Origin: Flavobacteriales bacterium
GTDB lineage: Bacteria > Bacteroidota > Bacteroidia > Flavobacteriales_F > PHOS-HE28
Assembly: GCA_016702645.1 (NCBI GenBank)
Contig: JADJDP010000010.1
Span: 1 to 64,000 of the forward strand
Direction: 5' to 3'
Length of the DNA stretch: 64,000 bases
Part shown: piece by piece, positions 45,507-55,410 of the stretch
How positions within the stretch are numbered: the stretch's first letter is position 1
Layout of the letters: each line of letters opens with the position of its first letter
The notes under the pieces: generated by a model
Database searches by the model: none
What the model was told of the DNA's origin: nothing
Seen by the model: the letters and a program-made list of their open reading frames with translations, nothing else
Translations under genes and position numbers: made by a program

Positions 45507-45511
45507 TTTCG
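45504..45511 (+). promoter_or_regulatory. -7 box of thyA-folA
   Basis: TAATTTCG, overlapping the ClC stop codon, 7 bases before the thyA ATG; leader of at most a few bases. Confidence 0.4.
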
Positions 45512-45518
45512 ACCCGCA

Positions 45519-46313
45519 ATGAAGCAATACCACGACCTGCTCCGGCACATCCTCGACAACGGAACGCGCAAGACAGACCGCACCGGCACGGGCACGATCA
45601 GTTGTTTCGGCTACCAGATGCGCTTCGATCTGGCGGAAGGATTTCCGCTGCTAACGACCAAGAAGTTGCACGTGAAGAGCATCATCCACGAGTTGCTCTG
45701 GTTCTTGAAGGGCGATACCAACATCAAGTACCTGCAGGAGAACGGCGTGAAGATCTGGGACGAGTGGGCCGATGCCGATGGCAACCTCGGACCGGTCTAC
45801 GGCTACCAATGGCGTAGTTGGCAGTCGCCCGATGGTCGCACGATCGATCAGATCAGCGACCTGGTGGCGATGATCAAGAAGAACCCCGATAGCCGTCGGC
45901 TGATCGTGAGCGCATGGAACCCGGCCGATGTGCCGAACATGGCGCTGCCTCCGTGCCACTGCCTTTTCCAATTCTATGTTGCAGATGGCAAACTGAGTTG
46001 CCAACTCTACCAGCGAAGCGCGGACACCTTCCTCGGCGTGCCGTTCAACATCGCGAGCTATGCATTGCTCACGCTCATGATCGCACAGGTGTGCGGATTG
46101 AAGCCCGGCGAGTTCGTACACACCTTCGGCGATGTACACCTCTACAACGATCACCTCGAGCAAGCGAAACTGCAGTTGACTCGCGAACCGCGCACCCTAC
46201 CGAAATTGGAGATCGACCCGACGGTCACGGATCTCTTCGCATTCCGCTTCGAGCACTTCACATTGAAGGACTACGACCCGCACCCGCACATCAAGGCGGC
46301 TGTCTCGGTATGA
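45519..46313 (+). CDS. thyA: Thymidylate synthase
   Basis: Converts dUMP to dTMP with methylene-tetrahydrofolate, producing dihydrofolate. 264 residues, the E. coli length. 'DRTGTGTISCFGYQMRF', 'ELLWFLKGDTNIKYL', active-site 'LPPCHCLFQF' with Cys146, 'RSADTFLGVPFNIASYALL', 'GDVHLYNDH'. Overlaps folA by 4 bases, so the enzyme that makes DHF is coupled to the one that recycles it. Confidence 0.98.
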   Translation: MKQYHDLLRHILDNGTRKTDRTGTGTISCFGYQMRFDLAEGFPLLTTKKLHVKSIIHELLWFLKGDTNIKYLQENGVKIWDEWADADGNLGPVYGYQWRSWQSPDGRTIDQISDLVAMIKKNPDSRRLIVSAWNPADVPNMALPPCHCLFQFYVADGKLSCQLYQRSADTFLGVPFNIASYALLTLMIAQVCGLKPGEFVHTFGDVHLYNDHLEQAKLQLTREPRTLPKLEIDPTVTDLFAFRFEHFTLKDYDPHPHIKAAVSV

Positions 46314-46816
46314 TCGTCAGTGCGATCGCCGCTGTGGCGGAGAACGGTGTCATCGGGCGTGATGGCGACCTGCCTTGGCACCTGCCCGATGACCTGAAGT
46401 TCTTCCAGCGCACGACGCGCGGCCATCATGTGATAACCGGTCGTAAGAACTACGAGAGCATTCCGCTGAAATACCGTCCATTGAAGGACCGTGTGAACCT
46501 GGTGATCACCCGCGAACGGGGATATGATGCCCCGGGGGCCGTGGTCCTTCATTCCTTGGAAGACGCTCTGCATTTCGCACGCGAACAAGGCGAGCAGGAA
46601 GCCTTCATCATCGGTGGCGGGCAGGTCTATCGCGAAGCCTTGGAGAAGAACTTGGTCGATCGGCTCTACCTCACACGTATCCACGCCAGCGTGGAAGGAG
46701 ATACCCGGTTCCCGACCATAAAGGAGGCCGACTGGCGGGAAGTCTCGCAAGAAGCACACGCAGCGGACGAACGCCATCAGCAAGGCTTCAGCTTCGTTGT
46801 CCTGGAGCGGATCTAA
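46310..46816 (+). CDS. folA: Dihydrofolate reductase
   Basis: Reduces dihydrofolate to tetrahydrofolate with NADPH. 168 residues. 'IAAVAENGVIGRDGDLPWHLPDDLKFF' (in two motif pieces) contains the catalytic Asp and Trp; 'HHVITGRKNYESIP' binds NADPH; 'IIGGGQVYREAL' is the conserved Gly-Gly loop; 'TRIHASVEGDTRFP' follows. ATG in the ATGA overlap with thyA. Target of trimethoprim; no resistance change can be claimed. Confidence 0.97.
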   Translation: MIVSAIAAVAENGVIGRDGDLPWHLPDDLKFFQRTTRGHHVITGRKNYESIPLKYRPLKDRVNLVITRERGYDAPGAVVLHSLEDALHFAREQGEQEAFIIGGGQVYREALEKNLVDRLYLTRIHASVEGDTRFPTIKEADWREVSQEAHAADERHQQGFSFVVLERI

Positions 46817-46903
46817 ACCTCCGGCCCGAAGCTTGCGTCATAGGGCCCAGAAACAATTGAACGCACCCATGCGGAGAGGGCGGAGGATGCCTTCAGCGAC
46901 ATC

Positions 46904-47557
46904 ATGGCCCAAGTGGACAAGGCCGTGACGGACAATGGCCTTCGGGACGCGTGCGATGCCACGGTGACCTTCGATACGGTAGCCACCCCGCATGTGATCA
47001 CCCTCGACTTCGGCGATGTGAACTGCACGACGCTCAATGGTCGCCTGCGTCGCGGCCGCATCCACGTGAGCTATACCGGGCACTACCGCGACCAAGGCAC
47101 CGTGATCACCATCACACCGGAGAACTACTACGTGAACAACAACCTCGTGCTCGGAAGCAAGGTGGTCACGAACATGGGTCCCGATGCAAATGGAAATCTC
47201 TATTTCACCGTGGTGGTGAACGGCAGCCTCACCGCAGGCGATGGTAGCTGGATCGCAACCCACACGGCGGCACGCACGCGCACCTGGATCGAAGGTTCCG
47301 ACACGCCCGAATGGAGCGATGACGTGTACGTGATCACTGGCGCAGGAAGTGGCGTGAACCGCAACAGCGTGCCGTACACGGTGAGCATCACCAATGCATT
47401 GCGCGTTGAAATGGATTGTCCCTTCATCACACAAGGCACCGTTCAGATCACCCCGACCGGTCGCCCGGCGCGCATCATCGACTACGGCAGCGGAGCCTGC
47501 GATGGGACCTTCACCGTGACCGTGAACGGACAGACCTTCACGGTGACGATCGGCTGA
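46904..47557 (+). pseudogene. Exported Bacteroidota protein missing its 5' end
   Basis: The visible frame (217 residues from 46904, open back to 46844) reads 'ATVTFDTVATPHVITLDFGDVNCT', 'RGRIHVSYTGHYRDQGTVITITPENYYVNNN', 'RTRTWIEGSDTPEWSDDVYVITGAGSGVNRN', which belongs to a family of secreted or lipoprotein-type Bacteroidota proteins. Those have a signal peptide and about 40 further N-terminal residues. Here the reading begins only 88 bases after folA with no signal sequence in any frame and no promoter. So the 5' end is lost, by deletion or by a collapsed assembly. Function unknown. Confidence 0.65.
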
Positions 47558-47576
47558 TCGCAACAACCTCTCCAGC

Positions 47577-47606
47577 GAAGCCCCGAGAGATCGGAGCTTC
47601 CTTGTT
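47577..47606 (+). terminator. Terminator-like hairpin
   Basis: GAAGCCCCGA / TCGGAGCTTC, one mismatch, GAGA loop, followed by CTTGTT. The remaining gap to 47790 holds the promoter at 47702 and nothing else visible. Confidence 0.5.
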
Positions 47607-47701
47607 CTCGCGGAGCCGTAGGCGCGGAATGAGCATCCAACCGTTCATCCCACCCATTGCCGCTCATCACCTTTGGCAATGGCGCGGGTAGCGCGCGGGT
47701 C

Positions 47702-47709
47702 TAGTTTCG
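47702..47709 (+). promoter_or_regulatory. -7 box of the LytS-like kinase gene
   Basis: TAGTTTCG, 80 bases before the ATG at 47790. Confidence 0.4.
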
Positions 47710-47789
47710 TTCCGCTGGCCCCCAGCCAGAGCGGCAACCGGACCGAGTTCGTCACGATCGGTGTTGCGGCTGTGATCCGAGCGAACCCG

Positions 47790-48908
47790 ATGGCCTACTT
47801 CAGCCGCGTCCCGATCCGATACCGTACGGTGCTCATCACCGCAGCGGTGCTTGCTACGCTCTTCCTGCTCCAGGCGTACATGCACCACTACGTGTACAGG
47901 GACCTCAAGGAAATGGGAGAGTTCAGCTGGTGGCGCGAAGCACCTGTTCCCTACCTCAACTTCCTCTTTTGGGCACTGCTCTGCCCGCTCGTGTTCTCCA
48001 TTTTCCGTCGTTGGCCTTTCACTGCGCGCCCGCTTTGGCGAGTGCTGCTCATCCATATCGGTTTCGGCTTCGCCATCGCCGCGTTCCACGAGATCACCAC
48101 GTCGAGCATCTACTACGCCATTCTGCAGAGCATTGGTGATTTCGACTTCGCCGATCCCAAGTACCGCAGTTGGGCGTACCATGCATTGTTGCCCGCGGTC
48201 TTCACACGCACGATGGAGTATTGGGTGCTCATGGGTGTGCTCATCGCATTGGATGGCGTACGCATGCAGCGTGAAGAGCACGAACAACTCCTGCGCCTGC
48301 GCAACGAGTTGCATGTGACACAGCTGAACGCGCTCAAGAAGCAGCTCCAACCCCACTTCCTGTTCAACACCTTGAACACGGTGAGCGCCTTGATGGACGA
48401 GCACCCTGGGGATGCGCGCAAAGTGCTCAGCAGGCTGGGCCAGTTGCTGCGGACAACGCTGGACAAGACCAAGCGCGACAAGGTGAGCTTGGAACATGAG
48501 CTCGACCACATCCGCAACTACCTGGACATCGAGAGCATCCGGTTCCGGGACCGGTTGCGCGTGACCTACGACGTGCCGACCGAACTGTTGAACGGAGAGG
48601 TACCCAGCATGGTGCTGCAACCCCTGGTGGAGAACAGCATCAAGCACGGGACCGATGCCACCAACGACAGGGTGGATATCACCGTGCGGGGCCAACGGCG
48701 TGATGGCCGGTTGACGCTGCAAGTGGAAGACAACGGAAAGGGATGTCGCGATGTCAATGAAGCAATGATCAATGGAGGCATCGGCCTGCGGAACGTGAGC
48801 GAGCGCGTGCGCCTGCTCTATGGTGATTCCGGCTAGTTCAACATCTCCTCACCGCAAGGACGCGGCTTCATTGCAACGCTCGATCTGCCTTGGGAACCGA
48901 ACCTGTAA
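47790..48908 (+). CDS. LytS/YehU-like sensor histidine kinase with in-frame TAG near the end
   Basis: Membrane sensor kinase of the His_kinase (PF06580) type. Four hydrophobic helices in the first ~160 residues and no extracellular domain, so the signal is probably sensed in the membrane. Phospho-acceptor box 'LKKQLQPHFLFNTLNTVSALM', N box 'MVLQPLVENSIKHG', G box 'LQVEDNGKG', and 'GIGLRNVSERVRLLYGDSG'. At 48834-48836 a TAG ends the frame; beyond it the same frame continues for 24 codons as 'FNISSPQGRGFIATLDLPW' to TAA at 48908, exactly the family's C-terminus. So the TAG is a substitution (or read error), not the natural end. Pairs with the LytTR regulator 13 bases later. Confidence 0.85.
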
Positions 48909-48921
48909 GGAAAACACGACC

Positions 48922-49698
48922 ATGAAACACATCCGCACCATCATCGTTGACGATGAACCCGCAGCACGCGCACGCCTTGTACGCCTGCTCGCACAGGACG
49001 CTGAAGTGGAGCTCATCACCGAGTGCCGCAACGGACAGGAAGCCGTGGAAGCCGTGAACAAGCACCGGCCCGACCTGCTCTTCCTGGACGTGCAGATGCC
49101 GCAGATGAACGGTTTGGAAGCGGTGGACCGCATGGGCGCCGACCGTATGCCGTTCGTGGTCTTCGTCACCGCGCACGACCAGTACGCATTGAAGGCCTTT
49201 GATGTGAACGCTGTGGACTACCTGTTGAAGCCCTACGACGATGACCGCTTCTTCGCATCACTGGAGAAAGCGAAGAAGCACATCGACATGCGCATGAACA
49301 ACAAGCTCACCGGGCGCTTGATGGACCTCGTACGCGAACACATGCATGCGAAGAGCGAATACACGGAGGTCTTCACCATCCGGGACAAGGGACGCGAGCA
49401 CAAGGTGAACGTGGCGGACATCCTCTTCCTGCGTGCCGAGGGGAATTACCTGTGCCTTCAGTTGAAGGACCGGCACTTCCTGTATCGACTCACCATGAAC
49501 GCAGTTGAATCGGAGTTGGATCCGGCCCGCTTCCTGCGCATCCACCGCAGCTTCATCGTGAACAACGCCCATGTGCGCAGCAGCCGCTACAGCGGCAACA
49601 ACGAGTTCATCTTCACCATGGCGAACGGTGAGCGCATTGTGAGCGGCCGGAGCTACAAGGAACAGATCGCGAAAGTGCTCCAAGAGCAGGCGGCGTAG
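48922..49698 (+). CDS. LytTR-family response regulator
   Basis: 258 residues: receiver domain with 'IVDDEPAARARL', phosphorylation site Asp56 in 'FLDVQMP', 'TAHDQYALKAFDVNAVDYLLKP', then a LytTR DNA-binding domain ('FLRAEGNYLCLQL', 'RFLRIHRSFIVN', 'NNEFIFTMANGERIVSGRSY'). Transcription regulator controlled by the upstream kinase. No LytTR target repeats are recognisable near the pair. Confidence 0.93.
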   Translation: MKHIRTIIVDDEPAARARLVRLLAQDAEVELITECRNGQEAVEAVNKHRPDLLFLDVQMPQMNGLEAVDRMGADRMPFVVFVTAHDQYALKAFDVNAVDYLLKPYDDDRFFASLEKAKKHIDMRMNNKLTGRLMDLVREHMHAKSEYTEVFTIRDKGREHKVNVADILFLRAEGNYLCLQLKDRHFLYRLTMNAVESELDPARFLRIHRSFIVNNAHVRSSRYSGNNEFIFTMANGERIVSGRSYKEQIAKVLQEQAA

Positions 49699-49771
49699 CT
49701 ACCACGCGTCTCTTTCCATCCCCAAAAGCACCGTTCACCCTTGCCGTTCAAAGGCATGCGCGCGTGAGGGG

Positions 49772-49779
49772 TAGCTTCA
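49772..49779 (+). promoter_or_regulatory. -7 box of the DUF2911-TPR gene
   Basis: TAGCTTCA, 19 bases before the ATG at 49799. Confidence 0.4.
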
Positions 49780-49798
49780 TTGCATCAACCCCTCCGTC

Positions 49799-50881
49799 AT
49801 GTTCAAAGCCGTACACCTCGCCGTTCTATCCGGCACGCTTCTGTGCGCCTCCCCCTTCCGTATGAAGGCGCAGTACTCCCAATTGGATCTCCCGCGCGAG
49901 AGCCAAGCGGGCACGGTGATCCAACGCATCGGTACCACCGATCTAACGATCAACTACAGCCGACCGAGCGTGAAGGGCCGCACGGTCTGGGGAGATATCG
50001 TCCCCTACGACCAGATCTGGCGTGCTGGGGCGAACGAGAACACGGTCTTCACTTGCACGCACGACATTACGGTCGAAGGCCAGCCACTTCCCGCTGGCAC
50101 CTATGGTTTGCACGCCATCCCCAACAAGGACAAATGGACGATCATCTTCAGCAAGGACCATACGGCCTGGGGATCCTTCTTCTACAAGAAGGAGAACGAC
50201 GCGCTACGCGTTGATGTCATTCCACGCGCTTGCTCGATGACCGAACAAGTAACGTATGACTTTGCCGATCTGGTGAAGGACGGGGCTACGCTCACCTTGC
50301 GTTGGGAGAAGCTCGAAGTGCCGGTGAAGCTTGGTGTGGATGTGCACGGCATTGTGCTCGCTGAGATGAGTGCTCAGCTTCGGGGTCTCGGTGCTTTCGC
50401 ATGGGAAGTTTGGTACGAAGCCGCCCACTACTGCCATCAGGAGAAGATCGCCCCGGAAAAAGCGATGAAGTGGGTGGATGCGAGCATCGCCCGCCAGCCG
50501 AACTTCGAGAACCAGGCCCTGAAGGCCACCATGCTCGAGGAGCAGGGACAGACCGCCGAAGCCGCCGCGCTGCGAAAGACCATGATCGATGGTGCGACGA
50601 ACGCCCAGTTGAACACCTATGCCTACACCTTGGCCAACCAAGGCAAGATGGACGAAGCGGTGCGCATGTTCGAACTGAACGCGAAGCGTCACGCGAATGA
50701 CCCCAACGTGCATGACAGCTTGGGCGAGGGCTATATGATGGCCGGAAACAAGGAAGCTGCGATCAAGGCCTTCAAGAAGAGCCTTAGCATGAACCCGCCG
50801 CAGAACGTGAAGGACAACTCGCTGAAGTGCCTGAAGAAACTGGGTGTGGATACGAGCGCGTGGGAGACCGCCAAGAGCTGA
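49799..50881 (+). CDS. DUF2911 domain protein with TPR tail
   Basis: 360 residues, exported (hydrophobic N-terminus to about residue 24). DUF2911 core at about 30-180: 'INYSRPSVKGRTVWGDIVPYDQIWRAGANENT' (in two short motifs), 'LPAGTYGLHAIPNKDKWTIIFS', 'VDVIPR'. The C-terminal third has tetratricopeptide-like repeats ('ALKATMLEEQGQTAEAAAL', 'YTLANQGKMDEAVRMFEL', 'GYMMAGNKEAAIKAFKKSL'). Paralogue of the gene at 60271. Function unknown in the family; probably periplasmic. Confidence 0.85.
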   Translation: MFKAVHLAVLSGTLLCASPFRMKAQYSQLDLPRESQAGTVIQRIGTTDLTINYSRPSVKGRTVWGDIVPYDQIWRAGANENTVFTCTHDITVEGQPLPAGTYGLHAIPNKDKWTIIFSKDHTAWGSFFYKKENDALRVDVIPRACSMTEQVTYDFADLVKDGATLTLRWEKLEVPVKLGVDVHGIVLAEMSAQLRGLGAFAWEVWYEAAHYCHQEKIAPEKAMKWVDASIARQPNFENQALKATMLEEQGQTAEAAALRKTMIDGATNAQLNTYAYTLANQGKMDEAVRMFELNAKRHANDPNVHDSLGEGYMMAGNKEAAIKAFKKSLSMNPPQNVKDNSLKCLKKLGVDTSAWETAKS

Positions 50882-50902
50882 GGGCTTCGAGCTTTGAGCC
50901 AC

Positions 50903-50944
50903 GAGCCGCAAGCTTGCTTCGGTTGGAGAGCAAGCTCGCGGCTC
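50903..50944 (+). repeat. Palindromic hairpin before the PIG-L gene
   Basis: GAGCCGCAAGCTTGC (50903-50917) and GCAAGCTCGCGGCTC (50930-50944) pair over 15 bases with one mismatch. Together with neighbouring AGCCACGAG units it resembles a REP-like element; it can also stop transcription. Confidence 0.55.
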
Positions 50945-50970
50945 ACAGCTAGTGGCTCGCAGCCTCGCTC

Positions 50971-50978
50971 TACCTTCG
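50971..50978 (+). promoter_or_regulatory. -7 box 4 bases before the PIG-L start
   Basis: TACCTTCG then ACCC and the ATG at 50983: predicted leaderless. Confidence 0.5.
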
Positions 50979-50982
50979 ACCC

Positions 50983-53479
50983 ATGCACTTCCGTTCCGCT
51001 CGCGCAGGGCTCACCCTCAGCGCCTTCCTCGGTCTTTCGTTCATATCCTTCTCCCAACGCCCTCCGCAACAACCCAACGCCGCCGAGATCCTGCACAAGA
51101 TGCAGAAGCTCAATGTGCTGGGCAGCGTGCTTTACATCGTAGCACATCCGGACGATGAGAACACGCGGTTGATCACTTGGCTGGCCAACGGCAAGAAAGT
51201 GCGCACCGGTAACCTCAGCCTCACCCGCGGTGAAGGCGGCCAGAACTTGATCGGCCCTGAACTCGGCGATGCGCTTGGTATCATCCGTACGCAGGAGTTG
51301 TTGGAAGCAAGGCGCATCGATGGCGGCGAACAGTTCTTCACCCGCGCAGTGGACTTCGGGTACAGCAAGACCGCGGAGGAGAGCTTCGCGAAGTGGGGGA
51401 AGGAACAAGTGCTGGCCGACGTGGTCCGAGTGATCCGCACCTTCCGTCCAGATGTGATCATCACACGCTTCCCGACCGATGGAGGCGGTGGGCATGGTCA
51501 CCATACGGCTTCAGCGATCCTGGCACAGGAGGCCTTTGATCTCGCTGGCGACCCGAAGGCTTTTCCGGAACAATTGATGAAGCAAGGTCTTGAGGTATGG
51601 CAACCGCGCCGCCTCTTCTTCAACGGCAGCAGTTGGTGGCGGAAGGACGTCGCGGATCTGGCGAAGACCGATCCCGATTGGTTCAGTGTGGACGTGGGCG
51701 GCTACGACGCACTGCTCGGCCTGAGCTACACGGAGATTGCAGGCCGCAGCCGTAGCATGCACAAGAGCCAGGGCTTCGGAGCTGCGGAAACTCGGGGCGA
51801 GATGCTCGAATATCTCCACTTGGAGAAGGGTGACCGGCCCAAGACGAAGGACATTTTCGAGGGGATCGACATGACCTGGAGCAAGGTTTCGCCATCGGCA
51901 TCGATGCAAGCCATCGCATCACGTCTTCCCGTCAACTTCAAGGTGGATCGACCGGATGCGAGTATTGCGGACCTCCTGTTGTTGCACAAGGCGATCACTG
52001 GTCGCGATAAGAACAGCGATCCGCAGCACTGGCTTGCGGTGAAGCTCAAGGAAGTGGAAGCACTGTTGGTTGCTTGCTCCGGCCTGGTGGTGGAGGTGCT
52101 CTCCCCCACACCCACTGCCATCACTTCGGAGACCGCGAAGCTCAAGGTGGTCGCCACCAACCGCAGTTCCCAACAGTTCGACCTAGTTATCGATGGCCGT
52201 GTCACACGCTTGGAAGAGAACAAGACCACCACGATCGATATCGAACGGACGGCCCCATCGGAAGCCGACGTTCCCTTCTGGCTTGAAAACCCGCATACAT
52301 CGTTGTACACCATCCCGGATGCTGCCGATATTGGGGTGGCCGATCGCCCACCGCACTTCACCGTGTCGTACGAGTTGCGTTTTCCGGATGGTTCGAGCAC
52401 AACGGCAAGCCCCCCGGTGCTCCATCGTTGGGTCGATCGCGTGAAGGGCGAGGTCACCCAACCCCTGCCATGTGGTGGCTGCCGCATCGGTGCATGCAGC
52501 AAGGTCGATCGTGCTCGTTCCCGAGGATTCCACCAAGGTGGGCATCGGCGTGAACATCCTGGCCGATTCGTTGAGCGGTGTGGTCGCATGCTACCAACCC
52601 GATGGCTGGCTCGTGTCCCCCATGCGGCAACCTTTCAGCGGCAAGCAGGGGGATGCTCTTGGATTCGATGTCACAATCACGAAGGAACAGGGTAGCGTGC
52701 GGCGCGACTTCGAAGTACAACTAGGCACGGCGGACGGCATGCTCGGTAGAACGCAACGCACCATCGAATACGACCACATCCAACGGCAGCGTTACACCAC
52801 GCCTTCGTTCTTCCGGGCCATCCCGCTCGATGTGGAAGTGGGCGCGAAGACCATTGGTTATGTGAAAGGTGCTGGTGATGAAGTGGGCAGGTGCATCGAA
52901 CTGCTCGGTGTGACGCTGGAGTACATCGATCCAGCCACGGCTTCGCTCGTTGACCTCGACAAATACGACGCCATCGTCACCGGCATTCGGGCCTACAACA
53001 CCGTGGAAGCGATGAAAGGCTTCAACGCTGTTTTGATGCAGTACGTGGAAAAGGGCGGGACACTGGTGTGCCAGTACAACACGCGCAGCAGCGATATGAT
53101 GGTGCCCGATTCGCTCTTCGGCCCCTACCCTTTCAAGCTCACGCGCGACCGCGTGACCGTGGAGGAAGCGCCGCCGACCTTCCTCGCGAAGGACCATCCG
53201 CTGTTGAACACGCCCAATAGGATCACCACCGCCGACTTCGATGGCTGGGTACAGGAACGCGGCCTCTATTTCTGTGGAAGCCTCGACAAGCATTACACTC
53301 CACTGATCGCTTGGAACGATCCCGGTGAGCAGCCGCTCAACGGTGGGCTCATCACCTGCGACTACGGCAAAGGGCGCTATGTGTACACGGGCATCAGCTT
53401 CTTCCGGCAGTTGCCTGCGGGTGTTCCCGGTGCGTATCGGCTCTTCGCGAACTTGATCTCCCGGCGCGAGGCCCAATAA
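50983..53479 (+). CDS. Exported PIG-L family deacetylase, frame broken by a 1-base insertion
   Basis: About 831 residues after repair. Signal peptide, then a GlcNAc-PI de-N-acetylase (PIG-L/LmbE) domain with the zinc motif 'VAHPDDENTRL' and 'GGGHGHHTASAIL', cleaving N-acetyl from sugars or similar. The middle is beta-sandwich-like. After the break at 52468-52469 (one C fewer restores the frame) the rest (about 500-831) reads like a ThuA/GATase-like domain ('LDKYDAIVTGIRAYNTVEAM', 'YVEKGGTLVCQYNTRSSDMMVP'), ending 'GRYVYTGISFFRQLPAGVPGAYRLF'. The next gene is an SSS symporter 14 bases away, so both likely act on the same compound. Confidence 0.85.
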
Positions 53480-53493
53480 GCGGTCCCCCTGCC

Positions 53494-55254
53494 ATGCATT
53501 GGCTCGACTGGCTCATCCTCATCGGCACCCTGGCTTTCATCGTGGGCTACGGTGTATGGAAAACACGCCGAACCGAGACCGTTCAAGGCTACCTGCGTGG
53601 GGACAACGAGGATCGCTGGTGGGCCGTGTGCCTGAGCGTGATGGCCACGCAGGCCAGTGCGATCACCTTCCTCAGCACGCCGGGCCAAGGGTTTCTCGAC
53701 GGTATGGGTTTCGTGCAGTTCTACTTCGGGTTGCCGCTTGCGATGGTGGTGATCGCGTACGTGTTCATACCGCTCTTCTACAAATGGAACGTGTACACCG
53801 CGTACGAGTTCATTGGCAAACGTTTCGATCATCGCACACAGCTGCTTACCGCGATCCTCTTCCTCATCCAGCGCTGCCTCTCGACAGGCTTCACCATTTA
53901 TGCACCGAGCATCGTGCTGAGCAAGGTCTTGCATTGGCCGCTTGGTTGGACCTGCGTGTTCATAGGTGGCCTCGTGATTCTTTACACCACGACCGGTGGC
54001 GCAAAGGCAGTGGGCGTGACCCACAAACAGCAGATGGCCGTGATGTTCGGTGGGCTCTTTGTCGCCTTCGGATTCATCGTTCACCAGTTGAGCGATACCA
54101 TCTCGTTCGGGGAGAGCTTGCAGCTTGCGGATGCCCTGGGCAAACTGGATGTCATCGACACCTCGTGGGATCCGGCCGTGAAGTACACGCTATGGAGCGG
54201 TTTGATCGGCGGCTTCTTCCTGCAACTCTCCTACTTCGGAACGGACCAAAGCCAGGTGCAGCGTTACCTCACGGGGCAAACGATGCAACAAGCACGACGA
54301 GGATTGCTCGTGAACGGATTGCTGAAGATCCCCATGCAGTTCTTCATCCTGCTCATCGGTGTGCTGGTGTTCGTGTTCTACTTGTTCAACCCGGCTCCCG
54401 TGCATTGGAACGCAGCGAACGTGAAAGCACTCAGCACCGAAGTATCAGGCGAACTCGGGAACGGGAAAGCACGAACTATCGGGACCATGCACGCGCAGAA
54501 CACGATGGCGATTGAGGAGCAAGCGAAGGTGTGGGTCGCAACTAACCGCTCGGGCCAACCTGTGGTTGATGACGCGACCAGCGGGCTTCGAGCCGCGCTC
54601 GCTACGGGTGGTGCTCTGCGCGAGGACTATCGTGAGCAAGTGAAAGCTCTTTCGAAGGACGCGGAACCCAACGACAAGGACTACATCTTCATCAGCTTCA
54701 TCATGGACCACCTGCCTGTGGGAATCGTAGGCTTGCTGCTCGCGATGATCTTCTGCGCTGGTATGGGAAGCACCAGTTCCCAACTCAGCGCGCTGGCCAC
54801 CACTGCGGTCGTGGACATCTTCCGGAGCGATCGAAGTGGGACACAACAAGTATTGGCCACCAAGTGGGCAACGGTCGCGTTCGGGATCCTCGCGCTGGGC
54901 TTCGCTGCAGTGTTCCCGCTCTTCGACAACTTGATACAAGCTGTGAACATCCTGGGCTCGCTCTTCTATGGCACAATCCTCGGAGTCTTCCTCGTTGCTT
55001 TCTTCCTGAAGCGGATCCAAGGACGTGCGGTGTTCATCGCCGGTCTCGCAGCACAGTTCCTGACCCTCGTGCATTTCGCCTTGGACAAGTTCGACGTGTT
55101 CGCAAGTTCCCTACCGGACGGAAGCCTCCATGATCCATTGGAGATCGCTTTTTTGTGGTACAATCTGATAGCACCGGCGATCGTGATCGCACTGGCTTTG
55201 CTCGTCCAGCGGATCTCAAAACCGCCGTTGGCTGTTCAGGACCTTCACCGTTGA
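53494..55254 (+). CDS. Sodium:solute symporter (SSS family)
   Basis: 586 residues, 13-14 transmembrane helices, LeuT-like fold. 'AITFLSTPGQGFLDGMGFVQFYFGLPLAMVV' and 'YFGTDQSQVQRYLTG' are SSS signatures; 'FCAGMGSTSSQLSALATTAVVDIF' carries the Na+ site Ser/Thr. A ~120-residue hydrophilic insertion lies between helices (about residues 300-400), a feature of Bacteroidota members. Downstream of the PIG-L gene by 14 bases; import of the sugar or amine released by it is a reasonable guess. Confidence 0.9.
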   Translation: MHWLDWLILIGTLAFIVGYGVWKTRRTETVQGYLRGDNEDRWWAVCLSVMATQASAITFLSTPGQGFLDGMGFVQFYFGLPLAMVVIAYVFIPLFYKWNVYTAYEFIGKRFDHRTQLLTAILFLIQRCLSTGFTIYAPSIVLSKVLHWPLGWTCVFIGGLVILYTTTGGAKAVGVTHKQQMAVMFGGLFVAFGFIVHQLSDTISFGESLQLADALGKLDVIDTSWDPAVKYTLWSGLIGGFFLQLSYFGTDQSQVQRYLTGQTMQQARRGLLVNGLLKIPMQFFILLIGVLVFVFYLFNPAPVHWNAANVKALSTEVSGELGNGKARTIGTMHAQNTMAIEEQAKVWVATNRSGQPVVDDATSGLRAALATGGALREDYREQVKALSKDAEPNDKDYIFISFIMDHLPVGIVGLLLAMIFCAGMGSTSSQLSALATTAVVDIFRSDRSGTQQVLATKWATVAFGILALGFAAVFPLFDNLIQAVNILGSLFYGTILGVFLVAFFLKRIQGRAVFIAGLAAQFLTLVHFALDKFDVFASSLPDGSLHDPLEIAFLWYNLIAPAIVIALALLVQRISKPPLAVQDLHR

Positions 55255-55365
55255 CCACTACGGCCACCGCTCCTTCATAGAGACCTGGTCGGGAGCCTGC
55301 AAGAACGGTCCGCGTTCCGTTGCACCGGTCGCCACTTATCCCATCACAGCCGTGATGTGGCCATC

Positions 55366-55373
55366 TACTTTTC
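55366..55373 (+). promoter_or_regulatory. Possible -7 box of the first T9SS cargo gene
   Basis: TACTTTTC, 37 bases before the ATG at 55411. Confidence 0.3.
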
Positions 55374-55410
55374 TTCCATCACACGGAAAACCGATAATAC
55401 CAACGTGAAG

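Noticed and set aside
46904..47557. Reading the truncated exported protein as a functional cytoplasmic gene
   Set aside because: It resembles secreted proteins, lacks a promoter, and the open frame runs past the proposed ATG to a stop at 46841.
48834..48836. Recoded TAG (pyrrolysine or suppressor) in the kinase
   Set aside because: Other genes in the window stop normally at TAG (for example 13611 and 42257), and there is no sign of Pyl genes.
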